This document shows, piece after piece, positions 1 through 4,558 of a stretch of DNA of 7,290 nucleotides (position 1 is the stretch's first letter; each line of letters opens with the position of its first letter). Origin of the DNA: Sporomusa sp. (GTDB lineage: Bacteria > Bacillota_C > Negativicutes > Sporomusales > Sporomusaceae); contig JAQSXM010000168.1 in the NCBI GenBank assembly GCA_029256645.1, positions 1-7,290 of the forward strand. Direction: 5' to 3'. The position numbers were made by a program, and so were the translations under genes. Below the pieces are notes generated by a model, which saw nothing but the letters and a program-made list of their open reading frames with translations, had not been told where the DNA came from and made no database searches.

Positions 1-26
1 GTTTGACTGAGGGATTGTTGTTCCAT
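1..26 (-). CDS. 5' end of a leftward gene running off the window
   Basis: Reading leftward, an ATG at 26-24 opens a frame MEQQSLSQ that stays open to the edge. It is preceded by a good ribosome binding site (GTAGGAG, about 7 bases before the ATG). Only eight complete codons are visible, so the product cannot be named. The start signal is the evidence; the coding potential cannot be tested from 26 bases. The nearest upstream promoter-like sequence is at 319-348, which would give a leader of nearly 290 bases containing the decayed gene at 72-304. Confidence 0.5.
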
Positions 27-71
27 ATTGGGTCTCCTACCTTTCTTACCTTCTAAAATATAACTTTACTA

Positions 72-304
72 TCACCCGTGAGCCGCTTGCATAAGGGCAA
101 AAAAAACGCCGATTAGACCGATGCCACTCTTAGCCGCTTATTCAGGGCTTGGGCCACCGATACATAATCGTCAAGGTTGCTATCCCCTGCCCTAGGGAAA
201 TAAGCATTATGTTTTGTAATCTTTTCACAAATTTAGCGCAGCAGGCTGATGCCATTCTGATTTGTTTCTAAAACGTCTTTTATCGATAGCATATAATCAC
301 TCAT
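72..304 (-). pseudogene. decayed small protein gene (nonsense codon plus frameshift)
   Basis: Read leftward from the ATG at 304, one frame encodes 23 residues (MSDYMLSIKDVLETNQNGIS then LLR) and meets TAA at 235-233. It then continues in the same frame with a soluble-looking stretch containing PRAGDSNLDDYVSVAQALNKR before a second stop at 115-113. Near 135-150 a different frame takes over and reads GIGLIGVFFALMQAAHG, a hydrophobic tail ending in TGA at 74-72. A one-base deletion near 140 plus one nonsense mutation would turn an intact gene of about 77 residues into this arrangement. No good ribosome binding site precedes the ATG, and in-frame ATGs also lie at 328 and 355. I do not recognise the family. 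Chance open frames are the alternative, but two adjoining protein-like segments argue for a real remnant. Confidence 0.4.
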
Positions 305-318
305 CTTAAATAATATAT

Positions 319-348
319 AAGATATCATAAGAATTCTTTTAATGTCAA
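319..348 (-). promoter_or_regulatory. candidate leftward promoter (TTGACA / TATCTT)
   Basis: On the - strand a perfect -35 box TTGACA (plus positions 343-348) is followed after 18 bases by TATCTT (319-324), a fair -10 box. The predicted start, near 311, would drive the decayed gene at 304-72 and the gene starting at 26. It sits too close to the ATG at 304 for a normal leader, which supports the idea that the 304-72 segment is now mostly untranslated leader. Confidence 0.4.
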
Positions 349-355
349 CTCCCAT

Positions 356-378
356 GATACAAACGTTCGTTATATATC
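356..378. promoter_or_regulatory. palindrome AACG-TT-CGTT with GATA/TATC flanks (possible operator)
   Basis: AACG (362-365) and CGTT (368-371) form an inverted repeat around TT. The outer flanks GATAC and ATATC also roughly mirror each other, with a one-base offset. Such short A/C-rich arms are common in TetR-type operators. It lies just upstream of the leftward promoter-like boxes at 319-348. The binding protein is unknown and the assignment is inference. Confidence 0.25.
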
Positions 379-449
379 TAAAAATGATAAGATCTTTTAC
401 TGTTATTTAGCAATTACAAATTTCATCGAACACGCCGGTTCATACTATA

Positions 450-470
450 AGTGGCATTGCAATGCTCACT
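450..470. repeat. 21-bp inverted repeat centred on GCATTGCAATGC
   Basis: GCATTGCAATGC at 454-465 is a perfect 12-bp palindrome. With one extra base on the right (466) it is extended by AGTG (450-453) and CACT (467-470). The short direct repeat ACTAT flanks it at 444-448 and 468-472. It lies in the regulatory spacer upstream of the nitroreductase at 605, so an operator is plausible. Confidence 0.4.
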
Positions 471-490
471 ATCCTCTAGGAAAGTATACT

Positions 491-514
491 ACAAAAAAGT
501 GCGTACTTTATTAT
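491..514 (+). promoter_or_regulatory. candidate operator, core AAGTGCGTACTT (copy 1)
   Basis: The core at 497-508 has mirrored arms AAGT and ACTT around four bases and sits in a 24-bp partly symmetric element. The same element recurs upstream of the flavoprotein gene (2711-2688, - strand), identical at 19 of 24 positions and 11 of 12 in the core. It ends 11 bases before the -35-like box at 525. An 8-bp palindrome AGTATACT lies just upstream at 483-490. Arms of this kind are compatible with HxlR/DUF24-type or MarR-type redox and quinone sensors, which often control nitroreductases; the regulator identity is inference. Confidence 0.5.
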
Positions 515-524
515 AGTGAAAAAA

Positions 525-553
525 TTGATTAAAATAAAATTATTACATAGAAT
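525..553 (+). promoter_or_regulatory. candidate promoter of the + strand nitroreductase
   Basis: TTGATT (525-530) and TAGAAT (548-553) are spaced by exactly 17 bases, which fits a housekeeping sigma promoter. Transcription would start near 560, about 45 bases before the ATG at 605. The preceding palindrome at 491-514 would lie just upstream of the polymerase contacts. Confidence 0.5.
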
Positions 554-604
554 AGAAAACTAAGCGAAAATGTTTAAAACGAAAAGGAAATTGGAGGCGT
601 TGGC

Positions 605-1129
605 ATGGATTTTTTAGAATTGGCAAAGAAAAGATATTCTGTGAGGAAATTCAGCAAACAACCGGTTGAGATTGAGAAACTGGAGCGGATTTTGGCGGCT
701 GGCCGCCTCTCCCCGACAGCGGTAAATTTCCAACCCCAAAGAATTCTGGTACTCAACAGCGAGGCTAACTTAAGCAAATTAAAGAACTGCACGCCCTATC
801 ACTTTAATGCACCATTGGCTCTGTTGGTCTGCTATGACAATACTGTAAGCTGGAAGCGATCTTATGACCAAAACGATAGCGGTACTGTTGATGCCAGCAT
901 TGTCACAACACACATGATGCTGGAAATAGCCAACTTGGGCTTGGGCACCACCTGGGTCGGCCACTTTGATCCAGCCGCCCTACGGCATGCATTCTCCATA
1001 CCCGCACATATTATTCCTGTTGCGTTATTGCCAGTTGGCTATCCAGCAGAAGATTCCCAGCCTCATGCCAATCATGACAGGCGTTATGATAACAGCCAAA
1101 CCGTTTTCAACAATTCCTTCCCTAACTAA
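605..1129 (+). CDS. nitroreductase family protein (FMN-dependent NAD(P)H oxidoreductase)
   Basis: The 174-residue product has the hallmarks of a short nitroreductase-family flavoenzyme. These proteins bind FMN as dimers in the cytoplasm and use NAD(P)H to reduce nitro compounds, quinones or other acceptors. Visible signatures are RYSVRKF at residues 10-16 (Arg10, Ser12 and Arg14 typically contact the FMN phosphate), SPTAVNFQPQ at 36-45, a helix of the type DASIVTTHMMLEIANLGLG at 96-114 followed by TTWVGHF, PVGYP at 143-147, and a basic HDRRYD end that commonly closes over the flavin. The start is fixed by GGAGG at 593-597, seven bases before ATG. The gene stands alone and ends at a structured 3' region with a terminator. 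It is clearly divergent from the second nitroreductase in this window, so it is not a recent duplicate. The physiological substrate cannot be read from sequence. Confidence 0.93.
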   Translation: MDFLELAKKRYSVRKFSKQPVEIEKLERILAAGRLSPTAVNFQPQRILVLNSEANLSKLKNCTPYHFNAPLALLVCYDNTVSWKRSYDQNDSGTVDASIVTTHMMLEIANLGLGTTWVGHFDPAALRHAFSIPAHIIPVALLPVGYPAEDSQPHANHDRRYDNSQTVFNNSFPN

Positions 1130-1144
1130 AAAAGCATAAAGGAA

Positions 1145-1204
1145 GGTCTAAGTTGCTGACTAGTCTGAACCCATGATCTGGGACAGAATCACCACTTAAG
1201 GACC
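1145..1204 (+). ncRNA. possible structured 3'-UTR RNA overlapping a terminator
   Basis: GGTC-TAAGT (1145-1153) can pair with ACTTA (1194-1198) and GACC (1201-1204), with a two-base bulge. Inside lies a hairpin CCCA-TGATC-TGGG flanked by CTG and CAG. The 3' closing strand overlaps the left arm of the terminator that begins at 1200, so the two folds exclude each other. This is the geometry of an antiterminator or a processed 3' RNA. It matches no RNA family I can recognise, and no + strand gene follows, so a classical riboswitch role is unlikely. Confidence 0.25.
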
Positions 1205-1242
1205 CATTAGCCAGATTAAGGCCGATGGGTTCTTTTTATTTT
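1200..1242 (+). terminator. intrinsic terminator of the + strand nitroreductase
   Basis: A 13-bp stem pairs 1200-1212 with 1220-1232, with two wobble pairs and one A-C mismatch, around a 7-base loop. It is followed by TTTTTATTTT. It lies about 70 bases after the stop codon at 1129. Confidence 0.85.
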
Positions 1243-1353
1243 CAGCTATAATGTTTCTTATTACGAGCATGACTTGTAAATATTACTCTACCGACTTATG
1301 ATACATTGAATGGTCTGCCAACCGCATAACCTTTTCAGTCACCCCCTAAAGGG

Positions 1354-1394
1354 AAAACAAAAAACCTGCAAAGCGCCAGTGCTTTGCAGGTTTT
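1354..1394 (-). terminator. strong terminator of the leftward flavoprotein/nitroreductase pair
   Basis: A perfect 14-bp stem pairs 1361-1374 with 1381-1394 around a 6-base loop. On the - strand it runs straight into TTTTTTGTTTT (plus 1354-1364), so it is oriented for the leftward gene ending at 1494. The right arm also ends in TTTT, so it may act in both directions between the convergent genes. Confidence 0.85.
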
Positions 1395-1395
1395 C

Positions 1396-1435
1396 ATATC
1401 ACATCCATACTAGCTAAGAAGTATGGATGTGATGT
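1396..1435. repeat. perfect 13-bp inverted repeat between convergent genes
   Basis: ATCACATCCATAC (1398-1410) is mirrored exactly by 1421-1433 around a 10-base loop, and a wobble pair and one further pair extend it. No T-tract follows on either strand, so it is not a typical terminator. It directly abuts the terminator at 1361-1394 and lies inside the 3' end of the leftward transcript. Confidence 0.7.
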
Positions 1436-1454
1436 ATGAAAGAGGTTATATACT

Positions 1455-1480
1455 TGCCAACGTCTAAAAACGTGCTGGCA
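1455..1480. repeat. imperfect hairpin just after the nitroreductase stop
   Basis: TGCCAACGT (1455-1463) pairs with ACGT (1470-1473) and TGGCA (1476-1480), leaving a two-base bulge. It is the first of three consecutive hairpins in the 3' untranslated region of the leftward pair and may protect the mRNA end from exonucleases. Confidence 0.45.
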
Positions 1481-1493
1481 TTTCTATAGACCG

Positions 1494-2000
1494 CTAGTAC
1501 TTTTCATAGTGGATTCTGGTTTTGTCAAATCGATCATCAAATTTGTTATCAGAAGAATAACCGATGGCCAGCATGGCAAATACCTCAATACCTTGGGGGA
1601 GCTTAAAAAATTCTTTCATAAAAGCCATTCTATCTTCTTCTGGTGTAATCCCCATCCATACCGCGCCCAACTCAAGTTCTACCGCAGCAAGTAGAATATT
1701 TTCTGTTGCTGCTGCCAAATCTTGTTGCCAATACTGCTTGAATCTTAAATATTTTTCATTTAATAATACAATAATACCAAGCGGCGCATTTTTTATCGGA
1801 CCGGCATAGATATGTACGTTTGATAATTTCTGTAGCGTTTCTTTATCTTCAACCACGATAAACTCCCATGGTTGTTGATTGGCCGCAGAAGGAGCCTGCA
1901 TACCGGCTTTTAACAGCTGTTCAATTTTTTCTTTTTCCACCGGCCGATTCTCATAATTCCGGATGCTCCGTCTTTTTTGTATACCTTCGTATAAGTTCAT
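1494..2000 (-). CDS. nitroreductase family protein (second copy)
   Basis: This 168-residue FMN-dependent oxidoreductase belongs to the same superfamily as the product of 605-1129 but to a different subgroup. Signatures are KRRSIRNY at residues 9-16 (FMN phosphate contacts), APSAANQQPWEF at 36-47, which is the classic flavin-binding loop, a long helix QDLAAATENILLAAVELELG at 93-112 followed by AVWMGI, and AIGY at 145-148, with the basic FDDRFD...RIHYEKY tail. A site AGGGGAG lies about nine bases before ATG at 2000. It follows the flavoprotein gene by 59 bases on the same strand with no terminator between them, so both are probably on one transcript ending at 1354-1394. Likely roles are reduction of nitro compounds, quinones or enones; the natural acceptor is unknown. 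Confidence 0.93.
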   Translation of the reverse strand: MNLYEGIQKRRSIRNYENRPVEKEKIEQLLKAGMQAPSAANQQPWEFIVVEDKETLQKLSNVHIYAGPIKNAPLGIIVLLNEKYLRFKQYWQQDLAAATENILLAAVELELGAVWMGITPEEDRMAFMKEFFKLPQGIEVFAMLAIGYSSDNKFDDRFDKTRIHYEKY

Positions 2001-2059
2001 GAGTATTTTCTCCCCTTTACTATTTACTCTGGTTTATTCCTCATATAGTCTTTCTAGAA

Positions 2060-2608
2060 TCAACGTATGTTTTTCCCCAATGTTTCTGCTCTCTTTAGAC
2101 CGTCGGTCTTCAGAATATCATCTTTATCATGAAGACCCAGCACAATGATTACGCCGCTATCCTTCCAATTCAAGAATTCAGCAATTAATTTATAGGACTT
2201 AACAATACCCTCGAACATAGTTTCATCTTGCACACCGCCGCCGACTAGAAGTGCGCATTCCTTTATCTTCAATGTCCTTTTCGAAATTAAATAAGAATAC
2301 AACTTGTCAATAGCAGCTTTTAACTGCACCGGAAATGAGAACCAGTACATTGGTGTGACGAATACAACCATATCGGCTTGCTCCAGAAGCGGCGCAAGGT
2401 TAGCAAAATCATCCGGAACAGAACAGGCGCTCCCCCTACTGAAGCATGTCTGGCAGTCGATACAGCCCTTAATGTGTTTATCGGCAGTTGTAAATTTTAC
2501 GGTTGTGTGTCCCGCCTGCTGGGCGCCGTCAATAAATGCATCTGCCAATTTATCGGTATTGCCGCCTTTTCTAGGGCTACCTGTTAAAACAAGTATATTT
2601 TTTGACAT
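2060..2608 (-). CDS. flavodoxin-fold NAD(P)H:FMN reductase, iron-sulfur flavoprotein-like
   Basis: The 182-residue product starts with a beta strand and the FMN phosphate loop GSPRKGGNT (residues 10-18). It has TPMYWFSFPVQLKAAIDKLY at 85-104, typical of the flavodoxin-like NADPH-dependent FMN reductase superfamily. Four cysteines (49, 52, 55, 62) form CX2CX2CX6C followed by VPDD. This is the compact cluster motif described for archaeal iron-sulfur flavoproteins (Isf, CX2CX2CX4-7C), so a [4Fe-4S] centre next to FMN is a reasonable expectation. The start is fixed by an in-frame TAA six bases upstream; GGAGG lies 12 bases before the ATG, slightly far. It is the first gene of a pair with the nitroreductase at 2000-1494 and may pass electrons to the same class of acceptors. 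Simple FMN reductase activity without a cluster is the alternative. Confidence 0.88.
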   Translation of the reverse strand: MSKNILVLTGSPRKGGNTDKLADAFIDGAQQAGHTTVKFTTADKHIKGCIDCQTCFSRGSACSVPDDFANLAPLLEQADMVVFVTPMYWFSFPVQLKAAIDKLYSYLISKRTLKIKECALLVGGGVQDETMFEGIVKSYKLIAEFLNWKDSGVIIVLGLHDKDDILKTDGLKRAETLGKNIR

Positions 2609-2662
2609 AGCTTACCGTAACCTCCCCTCATGTTTTTAGTTTTTGGAATCGCTTTCCTTGCT

Positions 2663-2691
2663 ATAATAATACACAGTAATTATCATTACAA
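2663..2691 (-). promoter_or_regulatory. candidate promoter of the flavoprotein/nitroreductase pair
   Basis: On the - strand TTGTAA (plus 2686-2691) and TATTAT (plus 2663-2668) are separated by 17 bases. The predicted start is near 2656, about 50 bases before the ATG at 2608. The -35 box overlaps the palindrome at 2688-2711, so binding there would block polymerase. Confidence 0.55.
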
Positions 2692-2711
2692 ACAAGTATG
2701 CACTTATTTGT
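2688..2711 (-). promoter_or_regulatory. candidate operator, core AAGTGCATACTT (copy 2)
   Basis: This 24-bp element has nine of ten mirrored positions in its arms around a four-base centre. In the direction of the flavoprotein gene it matches the element at 491-514 at 19 of 24 bases. It overlaps the -35 box of the candidate promoter, the standard position for a repressor site. The regulator is not encoded in the window. Confidence 0.55.
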
Positions 2712-2716
2712 GCCAT

Positions 2717-2734
2717 AGTATCTATTTCGATACT
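2717..2734. repeat. inverted repeat AGTATC-N6-GATACT
   Basis: Two perfect 6-bp arms lie five bases beyond the operator-like palindrome at 2688-2711, upstream of the flavoprotein promoter. It may be a second binding site or an unrelated operator. AGTAT also appears in the palindrome AGTATACT at 483-490 upstream of the other nitroreductase. Confidence 0.35.
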
Positions 2735-2780
2735 GAATATCACCGTCATATGATATAGCAAATTACTAAATGCTGTTTAA

Positions 2781-2828
2781 TATAAAAAAATAAACTTTAG
2801 CTTACCCTTTGGCAAACTAAAGTTTATT
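2781..2828 (-). terminator. intrinsic terminator of the carrier/amidohydrolase unit
   Basis: A perfect 12-bp stem pairs 2789-2800 with 2817-2828 around a 16-base loop that can pair further inside. Read leftward it ends in TTTTTTTATATT. It is the first good leftward terminator after the amidohydrolase stop at 3120, although about 290 bases away, which would leave a long 3' untranslated region. There is no T-tract on the + strand. Confidence 0.7.
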
Positions 2829-2918
2829 GTGACAATATATCAGGTGGAAGCGGTCCGCGACTTTGCAATCCACTTAGTTACAATGTTTACTTTTATTAGT
2901 CAACATGATACTTGCGGT

Positions 2919-2961
2919 AACTTACCAAATCAAATTAGTAGATAATTTGATTTGGTAAGTT
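2919..2961. repeat. perfect 19-bp inverted repeat with 5-base loop
   Basis: AACTTACCAAATCAAATTA (2919-2937) is mirrored without mismatch at 2943-2961 around GTAGA. GGTAA just before the left arm (2916-2920) can also pair with TTACC at 2922-2926, giving an alternative small hairpin. No T-tract follows on either strand, so it is not a normal terminator. It could be an RNA-stabilising hairpin, an RNase III target, a protein site or the remnant of a small mobile repeat. Confidence 0.75.
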
Positions 2962-3064
2962 TGAGAAACGGTATATTGTTTTTGGCCTAATCGACCGTTG
3001 GCAATAAAAAATTGTGGGAAAACGGCGACAAGATACTATTCGCAAAGCTAATATACCATCACAA

Positions 3065-3084
3065 TGTATATCATATTGTATACA
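3065..3084. repeat. inverted repeat TGTATA-N8-TATACA with embedded TGTATACA palindrome
   Basis: The arms are at 3065-3070 and 3079-3084, and TGTATACA at 3077-3084 is itself an 8-bp palindrome. Such TTGTATACAA-like sequences are used by some GntR-type regulators. It lies downstream of the amidohydrolase stop, where a promoter operator has no obvious target. Confidence 0.3.
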
Positions 3085-3098
3085 TCCACTTCACACTA

Positions 3099-3113
3099 AT
3101 ATATATATATATA
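3099..3113. repeat. (AT)7 dinucleotide run
   Basis: Seven AT units plus a final A sit six bases beyond the amidohydrolase stop codon. It is a simple repeat that can vary in length by slippage; no function is evident. Confidence 0.7.
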
Positions 3114-3119
3114 GAAAAT

Positions 3120-4427
3120 TTATTTCTTACTCAAAAGTTCAACGGCTGCTTTACCTAACAAAGCAGTCGCAGTAACTAAGCTTTCTTCGTCAAAATCAAA
3201 ACGCGAATCATGATGCCCTGCTGCCAACTCGGTACCAACCATCAGGTAGGCAGCCTGCCCGCCTTTTTGCTGTACCCGCTCCATGAAATAGGTACAATCT
3301 TCGCTGCCGCCGATGTTTCCTTCCGGCAATATACTTTCAAACAAGTTGCTTTTTTCAGCAACCTGCTGCAAACGCTCGACAAGTATTGGATTATTATCAC
3401 AGTTAGCTGCACCGCCCATCGGCGACAAAACAAGTTTAACATCATACATCGCAGCTGCTGCCTCTAAGATTCTAAGCGCTCTCTGGTACATATAATCGTT
3501 GATTTCGCTGGTAGTCCCGCGTGTTTCAAGTTTCAATACCGCCTTGTCTGGTATGACGTTGCGCCCGGTTCCAGCCTGCAATACCCCGACATTGATACGC
3601 GAAGCCCCTTGGCTGTGGCGGGAAATAGCGTGCAGATTAAGGGCAGCCGTGGCCGCCGCCAGTAATGCATTTTGACCGGTTTCCGGCGCTGCGCCGGCAT
3701 GCGCAGGAACGCCGGTATAGACTGCATCAAGTTTCGTCGTCGCCAAGAAGCCTACTGTGTTACAAGTCATCGTGCCAATTTGCTTCAACCCGATCCCCAA
3801 ATGCAGGCCAACAAAAAAATCCACATCATCGACAATACCGCGCGAAACCATCGCTTTCGCGCCTCGTACCCCTTCCTCGGCAGGCTGAAAAATCAGCTTC
3901 ACCGTGCCGGCAAGTTCATTTTTCATTTCAACCAAAACCTCTGCCAGGGCTAAGCCGATCGAGGTATGACCATCATGCCCGCAGGCATGCATCGCTCCCG
4001 AATTGACCGAAGCAAACCCTTCACGCCAAGGCCTATGCTCCGCCAGCATCGCTTCCATTACATCATTTGCATCCATATCAAAGCGAAATGCTACAACCGG
4101 TCCTGGTTGAGCGAAGTGCATCACGCCCATTACACCGGTTTTCCCCCCCTGCATTCTGCCTACCCAGTTGGGCTCAGCCCCTTGGGCTATAGCTCTTTCC
4201 TGATGGTTGAGCAATTCCTGCTGGGACGGTACTCCCATCATAACCTCAGCATCAATCACCGCTTCGCCCACTGTCACTTGATAGCCAAGGCGTGTTAATG
4301 TTTCAGCCACAATAGATGCTGTACGAAATTCCGTCCAGGCCGTTTCTGCATGTTTATGTAAATCGCGGCGGCAATTGACAAGCTGCTCCTTTTTTGCTTT
4401 CACTAATTCCAAAATGTCCGTATTCAT
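3120..4427 (-). CDS. M20 family amidohydrolase, AbgA-like (aminobenzoyl-glutamate hydrolase A subunit type)
   Basis: The 435-residue protein is a zinc-type M20 peptidase/amidohydrolase that hydrolyses an amide bond in a small acylated amino acid. Metal ligands of the family are visible: FDMDAND (residues 116-122), MHACGHDGH (146-154, Cys149 and His151), QPAEE (181-185), His209, GSED (374-377) and AGHH (403-406). The dimerisation (lid) domain spans roughly 222-335 and carries GVPAHAGAAPETGQNALLAAA. Length and many blocks, such as RINVGVLQAGTGRNVIP and AAGHHDSRFDFDE, match E. coli AbgA (436 residues) as I recall it; AbgA works with AbgB to split p-aminobenzoyl-glutamate. No AbgB-like gene is present here, so this may act alone on another N-acyl amino acid or folate-like fragment. 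GGGAG lies eight bases before ATG. It is the second gene of a unit with the carrier upstream. Confidence 0.9.
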   Translation of the reverse strand: MNTDILELVKAKKEQLVNCRRDLHKHAETAWTEFRTASIVAETLTRLGYQVTVGEAVIDAEVMMGVPSQQELLNHQERAIAQGAEPNWVGRMQGGKTGVMGVMHFAQPGPVVAFRFDMDANDVMEAMLAEHRPWREGFASVNSGAMHACGHDGHTSIGLALAEVLVEMKNELAGTVKLIFQPAEEGVRGAKAMVSRGIVDDVDFFVGLHLGIGLKQIGTMTCNTVGFLATTKLDAVYTGVPAHAGAAPETGQNALLAAATAALNLHAISRHSQGASRINVGVLQAGTGRNVIPDKAVLKLETRGTTSEINDYMYQRALRILEAAAAMYDVKLVLSPMGGAANCDNNPILVERLQQVAEKSNLFESILPEGNIGGSEDCTYFMERVQQKGGQAAYLMVGTELAAGHHDSRFDFDEESLVTATALLGKAAVELLSKK

Positions 4428-4490
4428 TCGTTATCTCCCTCGTCAATTAAGTTAATCCTGACAATTGGGCATTGTGTATAATACGAAAAC

Positions 4491-4526
4491 GCAAGCTGTA
4501 CACCGCGGTGCGCTGTACAGACTTGC
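4491..4526 (-). promoter_or_regulatory. intergenic hairpin between carrier and amidohydrolase (attenuator-like)
   Basis: GCAAG-CTGTACA (4491-4502) pairs with TGTACAG-CTTGC (4514-4526) with a one-base bulge. The loop region contains the perfect palindrome CACCGCGGTG (4501-4510), which offers an alternative fold. On the leftward transcript the stem is followed by GTTTTCGTATT, a weak T-tract. It lies about 32 bases after the carrier stop and 64 bases before the amidohydrolase start. It could act as a leaky terminator or as an mRNA-stabilising structure setting the ratio of the two products. Confidence 0.5.
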
Positions 4527-4558
4527 ATCTTTAAAAGACAGCCTCTTTTTTCCTGCTA

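Larger units (their letters stand above)
2829..3119. other. AT-rich non-coding spacer after the amidohydrolase
   Basis: No credible reading frame or start signal is visible on either strand. The segment holds the 43-bp perfect hairpin at 2919-2961, a smaller inverted repeat at 3065-3084 and an AT-dinucleotide run at 3099-3113. A short GC-richer patch (GCGGTCCGC) sits near 2849-2857. If transcription from the amidohydrolase runs to 2781-2828, this is its 3' untranslated region. Confidence 0.6.

Noticed and set aside
26..311. Riboswitch in the long leader before the leftward gene at position 26
   Set aside because: No known aptamer motif was recognised, and most of the segment reads better as a decayed coding sequence.
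574..792. - strand 72-codon frame overlapping the start of the + strand nitroreductase
   Set aside because: It is antisense to the conserved nitroreductase N-terminus and has no ribosome binding site.
1140..1242. T-box or known riboswitch downstream of the nitroreductase
   Set aside because: No T-box sequence or recognisable aptamer core is present and no + strand gene follows.
2829..3119. MITE or insertion-sequence remnant
   Set aside because: I found a strong internal palindrome but no matching terminal inverted repeats or target duplication bounding the segment.
3665..4006. + strand open frames of 93-113 codons inside the amidohydrolase gene
   Set aside because: They lie antisense to a well-supported M20 gene, have low-complexity basic translations and no convincing start signals.
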